Assembly: GCA_932521025.1 (NCBI GenBank)
Contig: OW051472.1
Span: 7,874,001-7,938,000, forward strand
Length of the DNA stretch: 64,000 nucleotides
Source of the DNA: Oscheius onirici
Taxonomy: Eukaryota; Nematoda; Chromadorea; Rhabditida; Rhabditidae
Direction: 5' to 3'
Position numbers and translations under genes: made by a program. Within the stretch, counting starts at the first letter, position 1. Each line of letters starts with the position of its first letter. Below are positions 1 to 9,432 of the stretch, piece after piece. The notes under the pieces were generated by a model, which worked only from the letters and a program-made list of their open reading frames with translations, did not search any database and was not told the DNA's origin.

Positions 1-281
1 AAATAATCAAAGTCCACACTTGCTAATTGACTTGTCGAGACCTGTTTAAACTCCCGATGCAAACGGATCTTCACAAATCTCCCCCAATAATTTCCAATTA
101 GAGCTTCAGACAAACACACAGAGACTTGGGAGCAATTTAAAATAGATAAGTACTTGAACACTGTTTGATTCTTGTTAGATCTATGATTAGAAAACAGGGA
201 TGAGAAAACACTTGTTGTTTGGGACTTTGCTACATTTGAAATTCTCAAACATCAAAAATATCTTCTCACTTCTTAAAATCA

Positions 282-1096
282 TGACGACGATATCGAGGTC
301 ATCGACTTTCGGGACCTCCTACCCCAGCCAATACGAACAGTTGTTGACCTACTGGTTGAGCAAAAGAAATGGACCCAGCTGACAAAGTATATCAGGGTGG
401 AGTCGGCCGAAGTTCAGCAAGCATTCGACGCATTCATGAGGAGAACTGAAGAGGTATAGTTTGTTGAGAACATATAAAAACGAGAGTTTAGAACGCTGGT
501 GGAGTTGTGATGAATCACGACCCACCAGTGACCGAAGGCGAAAGACAGATGGAGGGAGAAAAGTAAGTACACAATGTCTGTCGCCTTTTTTATCCTAACC
601 GTTCGAATAATATATATTTTTTTAGGAATTCCACAACTTCCGAAACCTCCTCAGTTGAGCAAACTACAAACCCGTCTTCTTTCAATGTTCAGCAAAGTTC
701 TCTCGACAGCCAGAGGGAAGACAGTCCCAACTCCAAGGAAACCAGGAAACTAGCCGAGGAAAATGCTCTCCTGAAAGAAAGAATCCGGCAAATGGAAAAA
801 TCCATTGCTATGGAAGAAGCCAAACAACTGAAAGAAGTAGAGAAATTAACTGCAAAGTCATTGGAGAAGCTGCAGCTTGAAACGGCAAGACTACAAAAAG
901 AAAGAGAGGATGAGGACAGTCGTTCAGCGGAAGTCGAGAAGTTGGTAGAGTTGGCTCGACGGGAAGCGGAGTTGGAAAAGGAGCTTTACAATGGTCCAGA
1001 AAAGCAGAAGGATAACCCAAAAGCAGTTCAACCAAAAATTGATGAAATATCCGAGTTATACAACTCCAAGATCAACCTCCAGTTCACCGAAGAGTG
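282..1096 (+). CDS. coiled-coil protein, gene fragment, 5' end unresolved
   Basis: Three exons join in one frame. The first (about 286-454) reads on to ...MRRTEE before GTATAG; the second starts with NAGGVVMNHD and ends near 561 at GTAAGT; the third starts after a TTTTTTTAG acceptor near 626 and runs to about 1091. The long last exon is rich in E, K, R, Q and L from its middle onward (for example KLAEENALLKERIRQME) and should form a long coiled coil. The stop at 1095-1097 overlaps a GTGAGT donor, so the gene may continue. I see no start codon in this frame; a stop lies just upstream of the first exon, so the 5' end is lost or lies in an exon I cannot identify. The family is not recognised. 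Its setting beside the ankyrin and cysteine-rich fragments suggests a broken member of the same gene cluster, but that is inference. Confidence 0.45.
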
Positions 1097-1097
1097 A

Positions 1098-2392
1098 GTA
1101 GTTCTTTCGCTATTACAAAACGCAAAGATTCTAGCTTCACTGAACTTACTCGTATTCACATTGAAAAATAACATGTAGGATAGTTAAAATCCATTTGTCT
1201 CAAGTTCATTTTTGCATTCTCTCCGATGTAATAGCAGGTTTTTTGGAGGAGACGATAAACAGTGATCCAATAAGAAAAGACGTGGATTTGACTTTTGTGA
1301 CAAATATTGTTCGCTTTTTGTCCGGTCTTTAGAAGTAAAGACAAATCCCTCTTTGTCTAAAGAATCCACTTTTTCACAAATCCAGATTGTTCACTTTTTG
1401 CCAAAATTCACGGAATTTACAAAATAGTGGTGTCCTACACAAGCAAAAAGTGTGATCCACCGTTTTTGGCACGGTGCGATTCATTTTTGCACCGACACGA
1501 TATCGAGATCAGCGCCATTGTCGGTTCTCAAAAAAAGATCGAGACTGGATTGGTTAGAGGTCGGGGCTGGCCAGAATCCCTTTCAATCAAGCTTTTGGAA
1601 GTTTGGTTCTTTGTTACAATATTTTCCACCACTTTTCGAGTTCTACTTCATCAGAATCGGGGGAAGTCTCTACCCAGAACTTTAGCAAACCAAAGTATAC
1701 CTTGAGCGATTTTACAGGAATAGAAGCAGAAAACTATCATACTTTCTTGTTCCTAAAAGTAACGGGCATTGCGCTATGAACAAGAAGTAAACTAAGAATA
1801 ACCACCTTGCGCCTTTGCCTAATGACGGGGAACGGTCGAATGCGATTACAGAAGTATCCCAGAGCGTGGCTAAAGTCAATTTATACTCAAAACAATTTAG
1901 CAAAAAGGTTTGCAGAAGAGCGGGATCGAACCCGGGTCGTGTGGGTGGAGTGGCGACCTTTAGCAATACACTAACTTTTTCGGTAAAAAAATTTCGGTCC
2001 AAAAATGCAGGGCGTAGAGGTGTGATCCGGGTCGAAAATCAAAATTCTAAAAGATACCTGTTCTGAGATAGACTTAGTTATACCTCTATCCAAAATTTCA
2101 GAGAAAAATTCGCAAAAATGAGCCCGCAAATCGTCCACAATCGCGGACGGCAGACGTTTTGGAAAACTAGAACTTTGTCTAACTTTTTAATTTTTCGAGC
2201 TCTCGACTTGAAAATAAGGTTATGGGTAACTTTTTACGCTGAATCCGATGGAATGAGTCCCGAAACCTGAAAATGCTTCGGACGCGCGCTGCGCGCGGTT
2301 TTAGGGTCAAAGCGTTCTGCACTAATGGATGGCAAAGCCAAATCCACCGATTCTCCGGAAAGACAAAGCTTCAGGATAAAAAATCGTCAATT
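1098..2392. other. no supported gene; repeat-like DNA
   Basis: Short frames here lack convincing splice structure or known domains. On the minus strand at about 1917-1950 there is a T-arm-like motif (GGGTTCGATCCC, a pol III B-box match) that may be the remains of a tRNA-derived SINE; no full cloverleaf can be drawn. A CG-rich hairpin (GCGCGCTGCGCGC) sits near 2285. Confidence 0.4.
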
Positions 2393-2634
2393 GAGAATGT
2401 TTTATTGTCTTTATTTTATATTCTTTTTCGTGAAACATTCGGGGAAAACGCCTTTTGTGCCATCTTTCTTCATTCCATCTTTCCAACCCTCTCTGTGTTT
2501 TGTGGGCTCCTCCAAAACCTTGATCTCTTCTCCAGAAACAAAGCTCAGATCATCAGAAGCTACAGCTCGGTACTTGTGGGTAGCCACGACGTTGTAAAGT
2601 ACCTAGAAAACTACAATTTTGAGTTCTCGTAAAA
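2393..2634 (-). repeat. inverted repeat arm A (SH3 exon plus part of its intron)
   Basis: About 240 bp matching 4081-4319 in reverse complement with few mismatches. It covers most of the 40-bp intron, the whole SH3 exon and a short 3' flank. This copy is joined in frame to the ankyrin exon. Confidence 0.85.
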
Positions 2635-4076
2635 ATAGAAACCTTCTGTTTGCTCTTCTCGTGAGCCCGAAGAAGAGCGGCAATTTCATCGTGTCCTTCT
2701 TGAATAGCTGAATTTAATGGAGTCCGCTTGTCAGTGGATTGACAATTTGGATTGGCCCCTGATTGAAGAAGGAGAGTTTCATTGTCAATTTTTCCGCTGT
2801 GACAGGCATAGTGAAGAGGTGTCATTCGCCCAATGTCCCGACTGTCGATTTTGGCTCCGTTTTGAATGAGAAGCTTAGCTAGACATGTGCGCTTGGACCG
2901 GCTGGGAAAAAAATCGCCTTCAATGCGGCGGGCAAAAAAGAAATTCAGCACGCTTCTTTTCTGGGTTTTTTTGTGTTTCCCCAGTCATCGTAAACAAATA
3001 CCGACTAGCACAAAAAAAGAGTTAGGCAAAAAAAGATGAATACGCAAAGAAAATCGAAGTTTCACACGAAAAACACGAACTTTGTCGTTTTTTTCGCGAA
3101 TTTCGTCTTATTTGTCGTTTTTCTTTGCGGATTCATCTTTTTTGCCTAAATTTTTTCTGTACTAGCTGGTATTTATTCACAATGACTGGGGAAACACAAA
3201 AACCCAAAAAAAATCTGAATTTGTTTTGCCCGCCGCACTGAAGGCGATTTTTTCCCAGCCGGTCCAAGCGCACATGTCTAACCTTAACTACATCAGAAGT
3301 ATTGTCTCTGGCAGCCAGATAAAGCGCCGTTTTACCATGATTCGTTTCCAAATTAGGATCATCCTCCTTTTGCAGGAGATGACTGACAATGGCTTGACCA
3401 GCACAAATCGAAGCAAAGTGAAGAGTAATGAACCTGTAGTGAGCGACGGTTCCGACCTTGGCATTGTACTTGAGCAGAAATCTGACGAAATGTATATCGT
3501 TGTAAATACAAGCCAGATGGAGCGGCGTACAGCCTCCCATATCACGAATATTCTGATCAGCATCCCTGTGAAGTAGAATCTTTGCCATCTCCTCATATCC
3601 CTCTAGAGCAGCAAGATGAAGGGCAGCTCTGCCCGAGTTTACGACATCATTGATCGGAGCACCATGTTTGAGTAAAAGACGAGCACCGTCAGTGAAATTC
3701 TTTTGAGCAGCCAGATGCAAAGGCGTAAACTTTTCCTTGGTCTTTGGAGCGACTAGAGCACCAGATTCGAGAAGTACTTTCATGACCTTGTCTTGTCTAT
3801 TGAGAGCAGCATAGTGCAGCGGAGATAGATGTAAATCGCTAAGACTGTTGACGGCAACGCCATGCTGCAGGAGCAGCTTGGCAATGTCGTCATGGCCCCA
3901 ATAAGCTGCGGTATGTAGAGGCGTTTCGTCATGCACATCCCTGTCGTTGACATTAGCCCCGTTCGTAATGAGCTTTTTGACTTTGCTCTCGTTTCCGTCA
4001 CGAATAGCACTGTAAAGAGGCGACGTCTCCTTGGATTTTAGGTCAGGATAGAGGTCAGTCTTGGCGTCGTCTTTGG
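2411..4076 (-). CDS. ankyrin-repeat protein with C-terminal SH3 domain, head missing, MITE inside
   Basis: The minus strand from 4076 encodes consecutive ankyrin repeats (TPLHTAAYWGHDDIAKLLL, SPLHYAALNRQDKVMKVLL, TPLHLAAQKN and more) down to 3287, and again from 2873 to 2643. The two halves are split by a 405-bp foldback element at 2878-3282. Removing the element plus one TAAG copy gives DVVK-LLIQNG with no frame change. A 40-bp intron (2603-2642, GT...CTAG) leads to a last exon at 2411-2602. That exon encodes a recognisable SH3 domain (start VLYNVVATHK, then SDDLSFVSGEEIKVLEE, GW, KGVFPECF) and the stop. SH3 domains bind proline-rich ligands and ankyrin repeats bind proteins, so an adaptor or scaffold role is likely. 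No start codon or N-terminal exon is seen upstream of the acceptor at about 4077; the DNA directly upstream is an inverted copy of the gene's own last exon. Confidence 0.7.
2878..3282. mobile_element. 405-bp foldback MITE with TAAG target duplication, within an ankyrin exon
   Basis: The left end (plus strand) starts GCTAGACATGTGCGCTTGG and the right end is its near-perfect reverse complement, ending CCAAGCGCACATGTCTAAC. The symmetry continues through most of the element (arms of about 185 bp around 3080), so it folds into one long hairpin. The flanks carry CTTA at 2874-2877 and 3283-3286 (TAAG on the minus strand) as a 4-bp target-site duplication. There is no transposase. It is inserted between a Lys and a Leu codon of the ankyrin gene. 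Confidence 0.85.
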
Positions 4077-4080
4077 AAAA

Positions 4081-4319
4081 TTTTTACGAGAACTCAAAAT
4101 AGTAGTCTTCTAGGTACTTTATAACGTCGTGGCTACCCACAAGTACCAAGCTGTAGCTTCTGATGATCTGAGCTTTGTTTCTGGAGAAGAGATCAAGGTT
4201 TTGGAGAAGCCCACAAAGCACAGAGAGGGTTGGAAATATGGAATGAAGAAAGATGGCACAAAAGGCGTTTTCCCCGAATGTTTCACGAAAAAGAATATAA
4301 AATAACGACAATAATACAT
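4081..4319 (+). repeat. inverted repeat arm B carrying an orphan intact SH3 exon (4114-4305)
   Basis: On the plus strand a CTTCTAG acceptor at 4113 opens an exon of 192 bases. It encodes the same 63-residue SH3 tail as 2411-2602, with only a few substitutions (for example Gln for Arg, Lys for Glu and Tyr for Asp), and the same stop. Upstream on the plus strand there is only the antisense of the ankyrin gene, so this copy has no partner exons. It abuts the first ankyrin exon of the minus-strand gene at about 4076. Confidence 0.8.
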
Positions 4320-4500
4320 TCTTAATTGACGTTAATCTTTTGCAGGTTAACGTTCAAAGAGGTAAGAGGCAATTCTTTCCTTTCGACCCGTCAGAAAGAA
4401 GGGAAACAAACTGATAAGACCCTAAATTCTCATCAGCCGCTTTCCCAGCCTGCTTCTTGTTCTCTATTCAGCCCTATTCCTTAGTATATTTATAGAATCA

Positions 4501-5474
4501 TGGATCGTGTCGAAGATATTCCACAACGATATCGCGAACATGTCGCTTTTATCCTTCAGCACGACGGTATAGATGTCGAAACGAAGCTGAAAGGGTTGCA
4601 AATATTGGATCTGAAAAAGGCAGTGCTTGATGGAGCTCGAGACTACTTGATGTCAAAAAGTGGAGAAACTGTGAAAGAGAAGGTTGGTTTAGTCAAAGTT
4701 TTCAAACTTTCCCAGCCGTTCACAGAGTGAAACATTTAATGATTTTAGTCATGGAAACAGCGATTTTCATGTTTCTAAAATTTGGGTACAGACCATATTT
4801 GTAGAATGTCTCCAGAGTGAGAAAGAGAGTTGGGATGATAGTAAACAAAAGAGCTTTCAGAAGCCTGTGTCGAAGCAACTACCAGGACAGACGCGGGATT
4901 TGAACAAAGAGTACAATGAGACGAAAAAATTGGATTCATGTTTCCGGCCGAACTGCGAGTCTACTCATACTCCGAGGGAATATAAAACTTCTGATCAGTG
5001 TGAACATTCGCTAACAGAAGAGAACAAAAAGCCTGCAGTGTTGCTAAAAGTCGAGATTGATAATACTGCGAGGTACAGTTTTTCTATTCTTTTCGACTTG
5101 ATTTTTAGACTATCACAACATCTCCCTGCTTCAAAGAGCGATGTCAAGACAATAACTGAAATTAATTGCAACACTCACCTGCACATCGCAGCTAGTCACG
5201 GAAACGAAAGCGACGTAAAAAGGCATCTTGAGGAAGGAGCCAATGTCAATGAAAAGAGAAAGTATGGAGATACAGCTTTACATACCGCTGCTGCAAATGA
5301 TAATATCAGCATTGTCAGACTGTTGCTCCGTCATGGCGCCTTTATCGACAGTCTTAACAATAGACGTTATACCCCTCTGCACTATGCTGTCCAAGATGGG
5401 CACAATAAGATCGTACATGAGCTTCTCGAATCAGGAGCTTTAGTCAACTCCAAGACCGAGATCGAGTGGACGCC
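4501..5474 (+). CDS. ankyrin-repeat protein, 5' part; truncated by a foldback element
   Basis: Starts at ATG 4501 with MDRVEDIPQRYREHVAF; no N-terminal signal is seen. The first exon ends ...ETVKEK at about 4683. A second exon (about 4793-5073) encodes a polar linker beginning TIFVECLQSEKESWDD. A third starts after ATTTTTAG at about 5108 and encodes three ankyrin units (THLHIAASHGNESDVKRHL, TALHTAAANDNISIVRLLL, TPLHYAVQDGHNKIVHELL). The frame then enters foldback DNA just after EWTPL, in the middle of the next repeat. Splice phases agree at both joins. The protein resembles the head that the minus-strand ankyrin-SH3 gene lacks. It may continue into the exons from 5804 after splicing across the element, but I cannot show that. 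Confidence 0.6.
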
Positions 5475-5700
5475 TTTGCTTTTCCAAGGATTTTTGCGCT
5501 TTCTAAATGTCTTCATTGAATTCTCCGTGAAAAATTACCCTTAGAAAATATAAGTTGCACCGAAAAAGCTTGGATTTTGGATCGGGAAAAAATGCCCAAA
5601 ATGCCTATTTCGGTCAAATTTGCGAGCTTGGGACATTTTTAGTAATTTTTCACGTAGAATTCAATGAACGCACTTTGAAAACGCAAAAATGCTTGGAAAA
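5475..5700. repeat. foldback element truncating the ankyrin exon
   Basis: TCCAAGGATTTTTGCGCTTT at about 5486 is matched in reverse complement by sequence at about 5676-5696, and the arms converge on CATTGAATTCTCCGTGAAAA and its inverted partner CACGTAGAATTCAATG. Outer ends and target duplication are not clear. The arm sequence resembles that of the 6748-7124 element (TTACTGAATTCAGCGTGTAA), suggesting one family. Confidence 0.6.
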
Positions 5701-5803
5701 TATAAACAAAAACGGAACATTTGGACGTTTGGCGCGAGTTCCCGCCAAAAATATTCAAATAGGGGTGTCAGCCGAAGTATTACCTAGTGAGTATCTTTCA
5801 GAT

Positions 5804-7720
5804 TTCTAAACCAAGTCCAATGTCTCGTCCCTCATCTGGTACAAGACACTCTTTCTATCAACTCTGTCCAGAATGCGTTTAACCAAAACGCTAGGATTCT
5901 AGCCGAAAAAGCCGTTAACCTCCTTGTAAAGAAGAGAACACTCGAACTGGAACTGAAACAGTCATCAGATAACTATGGAATAAAGGCACATCTCATAGAA
6001 AAGGAGGAAATTAGGAGTGTGAGTTGGTCTTCTTTCTGTTAAACAGATTCCAGAGGTTGTATGTTCCCGAGAGACTTGACTGCTTGAGAATGGTGTGTAC
6101 TTCGGTTCAGTGCACTTTTCCTATTAAGCTGATGAATGGGAAGCAGGCTTTAATGCCGAGAGCAGTTTGTCATGATCGGTGTCAAGTTAGGAAGGAGGTT
6201 GGTTCCGAAACAGGAATACATTGTTACAATAATTTTCAGGAGACTGGTTGGGACATATTCATGGGTTCTTTCAATGTCTTCTTCAGATATCCAGTACGTT
6301 TTTCTTCTTCTAACATTCATTCCTTCCAGAACAATGACCGGAAACATCTTCAGAAATGTGTCACATTCACAGGGGCTGAAGAGACCGAGACAGAGGACTT
6401 TGTTAAGAGGGACATGGTTAGGAAATGTCGTCACTGTGACTGTTCCTTCCTGGCACACAAGCAGGTCAACTATGAGTATGTTCCAGGCCCGTTTGTGGTG
6501 AGTTGTAGATAGCATCATTTATTCTACCAGCCGACTTCGTCGTCTGACGACGTCGTACCCCATTTCGTACCCCTACAACAGTAATAGAACTTTCCATTTT
6601 TTTCTTTTTTTCCGAGTTCAAAACATAATTGTTGCCTAAATTCTCGACAGAACATAACTTGTTACCTGCGGCTTCAGAGTGCCAAACCATAGAGGGACTT
6701 GAAAACAGTGAAAAGGCGATTATTTTGGAAATCGGAAAGAAAATTGGGTACTTTAGCTGGCACCTACGTTCGTTCAAATCATTTTGGCGCGAACACCCAA
6801 AAGGCTTGAATTTGATATTTTCACCATTTTTCAGCAGTTTTTCGCGTTTCTAACGACTTTTACTGAATTCAGCGTGTAAAATAACCCCCGAGAGGAGAAA
6901 ATTACAGTAAAAAAAGATATAAGTAGGCGAAAATTGTTCGAGAACGACTTGTAAACGGCTATTGTCGATTACTTGCTAATCTCGATCAGATTTCATGTCC
7001 AGGGTGTTGTTTTACACGCCGAATTCAATAAACATGGTTAAAAACGCGGAAAATGGAAGGAAAACGAAGAAAATCGCAATTTTAGGGCAGTTTGAACGAA
7101 CGTAGGTTCCAGTTAAAGTACAACCAAAAATTGCCCTCAGATTCTCATTTTGACGGTGACCAAGGGTTGAAAAGTTCGAAATACACTTTGGGCGACCTTA
7201 GCGTTTTAATAAAAGAGGATTAGACTGACAAGGACAGGAAGAATATTCTTCGGCTGAAAAAGGAGCTACAGGAGCTGAATGGGAAGTGTCAGGAATTGAA
7301 CGATGAGGTGAGAGAGACGGACAGACAGAGTCAGAAACCTTACTATTTACAGCTGTACAAGACTGGCGTCTCTCTACAAACTGTAAGAGACACCGTCTCC
7401 GAAATTTCTGTTTATCTCACCATTCATAGTGTAAAGACAGGAACTGACTCTTTCCTATTCAATCTGGACAGGATGTTTGATATTGAGGTAAGGGGACACA
7501 ATTTCGAAGGCATCATTTATTTCAGAAGAGTCTGGAAACGGAAGTCTCGCTGATTGAAGTGATCAAGGAAGTTAGACAAAATTACTTGGGAAAGGTAAGA
7601 TTTTAAGAATGGAAAACTGCAAAATTTCAATTGCAGACTTCTTCAATAACGAAGAGAATCAGAAGAGGGGAGAGAACAACAATGTCAGCTGAATATCTAC
7701 TGAGAACCATGGAAGTTTGA
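5804..7720 (+). CDS. cysteine-rich (DUF8206-like) and coiled-coil protein, 5' end unresolved
   Basis: An exon after TTTCAG at 5803 encodes FLNQVQCLVPHLVQDTLS and a helical stretch up to about 6017. The following exon(s) to about 6498 carry a Cys/His cluster (VCTS..QC, VCHDRCQV, KC, then CRHCDCSFLAHKQVNYEY). That layout matches, from memory, the DUF8206 region found after G domains in large GTPase-like proteins of fungi and small animals. After an intron that holds a foldback, an exon at 7222-7308 (TDKDRKNILRLKKELQELNG) begins a coiled coil. Further short exons lead to the stop TGA at 7718-7720, with an AATAAA signal just after. A G domain expected upstream is absent; the ankyrin head at 4501-5474 lies there instead. 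The gene may be a fusion with that head or a truncated copy. Confidence 0.5.
6748..7124. repeat. foldback element with about 130-bp arms in an intron
   Basis: GGCACCTACGTTCGTTCAAA at 6764 is matched in reverse complement by TTTGAACGAACGTAGGTTCC near 7090, and the arms stay similar inward to GAATTCAGCGTGTAAAATAA and its partner near 7010. The centre (about 6890-7000) is unpaired. No coding capacity is seen. Confidence 0.7.
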
Positions 7721-8033
7721 AAAATTTTATCGAAAAATAAAGAGGTTTATATTTACGATCAGTTCTAGACATTCTTAAAGGAACACTTACATTATGCTCA
7801 AACAGTCCGACAGGGTGGAAATCCGGTGGTTCGTGGCGAGACCCACAGCGAAAAGCGACATTTTTTTACAGTAAGCTATGAAAAGGCAAAAAAAAATATG
7901 AAACAGCTAGTATCATCATTCAAAAGTATGAAGTTCCAATACATTTTCTTGGACATTATGATTTGTACCAATCTTAGTGTGCTCACAAAATATGCTGTTA
8001 TCAAGCCCTCCGATGCTACCTGTTAGCTTCCAA

Positions 8034-8942
8034 CATGCCCGAGCCTTCATGGGAGGAACCACTAGTCGAAGTCATTCATCGGCTGCAATTCGAAACTGGA
8101 AATAGAGAATGCGAGGTCTCCATGTCTCCAGATGTTTTTAATAAGTAAGTTGGGAGTGTTAAGCTTTATTTATTTAAATTAACCGTTGTAGGCTACCAAG
8201 CGATATATATCTTCTGCTCATCGGTATAGAAAAGTTGACCTTTGTCAACAAGTTCATAAGCCTTCTCAAATCTCCAACAGCGCCTGAATCCGAAACTGCG
8301 ATTGTGTTCGATGAAAGCTTCACTGATAATAAGGTAAGAGAACCGGCATATTTTCAAGCGCACATAATTCAGATCTGGAAAGTTTATCAATATTCTATAA
8401 AACAAGGAGATAGGCGAAAAACTATTAACTTTATTGATACTCCAGAAATTTCCGACATAATAGAATATGGGGAGATTGAACGCATGAGAGAGGATTTGCA
8501 TAGGCTGTGTGCTGAAAAGTTTCAACATTGTTTCAGAAATGGCGAACAGGGAGCTGGAATTTCAAAACAACTATGTTTTGTACAAGCATCAGAAATTCAG
8601 CAGAGGCTGCTTTGAGCCAAGCAATCTCCGGACAACGCACTACAATTTGTATGCGGCAGTCTCTGCCTGACCTGAGTCGTTTGCACACCATTCTAGTCGG
8701 TAACCCGGAAAACATCTTTCTTGCTCTCGTACTGGATGTAAGACGATGCGGAACATGTTTCCTCTACTGTCACTCAAGCATTCGCACGTTGCATGATCTG
8801 CTTTTGTGTGATATAATTCTCATGTCGACTGCTCACCAATCTCCATTAGACTATTCTGGGTACAGAAAAGACCCACCCCGATGCTACTCTTGATCCCTAT
8901 GCTCTTCGTGATCTCATGAACAGATATCATCGCATTGAATAA
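8034..8942 (+). pseudogene. GTPase-like (septin/AIG1-type G domain) gene with degraded P-loop; structure uncertain
   Basis: ATG 8034 opens MPEPSWEEPLVEVIHRLQF. A spliced second exon encodes SDIYLLLIGIEKLTFVNKF, which lines up with the usual strand-1/P-loop/helix-1 pattern (VLLLGETGVGKSTFINAF) but lacks the GxxxxGKS core by a deletion. A third exon encodes TINFIDTPEISD, matching the DxxG switch-II motif (IDTPGIGD). Beyond about 8520 several frames compete. A confident terminal piece, TILGTEKTHPDATLDPYALR to the stop at 8940-8942, follows a TCCATTAG acceptor. AATAAA occurs at about 8956. With no Walker A lysine it should not bind GTP in the normal way. It may be a pseudogene or a pseudo-GTPase; the family placement is from motif pattern only. 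Confidence 0.4.
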
Positions 8943-9127
8943 GTGTTTCGGTATTCAATAAATGTTTATTTTTCTTTGGTTTCCCATTGGCTTAGTGCGG
9001 CGGGCGGAAAACTGTAGTAGTGAAACTACCGAAACCATTTCTTTTGAAAAAAAAATATTGTTACGGACAGACGGAAGGACAGCGTATATATAATTTCTGT
9101 CCAATCTCAACAAGAAAGAGTATACAC

Positions 9128-9266
9128 CAGAGATGTGCGGAAACAGAAAAAAAAGTTTCCGTGGAATTCCGCAGAAATTCCGTGGGCCAAATTTTTTTTC
9201 CGCGTTCTGCGGAAACGGAAATTTCCCAAATTCAGTTTGGGAAAAAATATTTCCGCACATCTCTGT
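9128..9266. mobile_element. about 139-bp MITE upstream of the Nup107 gene
   Basis: Terminal inverted repeats AGAGATGTGCGGAAA (9130) and TTTCCGCACATCTCT (ending 9264) bound a purine-rich palindromic interior with repeated CCGCAGAA/TTCCG motifs. TATACAC occurs directly on both sides (9121-9127 and 9267-9273) and may be the target duplication. No coding capacity. Confidence 0.65.
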
Positions 9267-9432
9267 TATACACGTTGGTCTTGGTTTTCTCTGCCGTTTA
9301 CTGAAATCGCGCCGAGACTCGGGGGAATTTTCAAAATTCAAAAGTTCGAATTCTTGGACGAGGTTTTCATTTTTCTTTCATCTTTTCTCTACTTCATTTT
9401 TACTGTATTCAGTTGTTATTTTAGGGCAAACG

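Noticed and set aside
1900..1960. tRNA gene on the minus strand suggested by CCCGGGTTCGATCCCG
   Set aside because: Only the T-arm is convincing; no acceptor stem, D-arm or anticodon arm can be drawn. At most a SINE remnant.
2273..2632. 119-codon plus-strand frame
   Set aside because: It is the antisense of the SH3 exon plus flank; the minus-strand reading has splice sites and a known domain.
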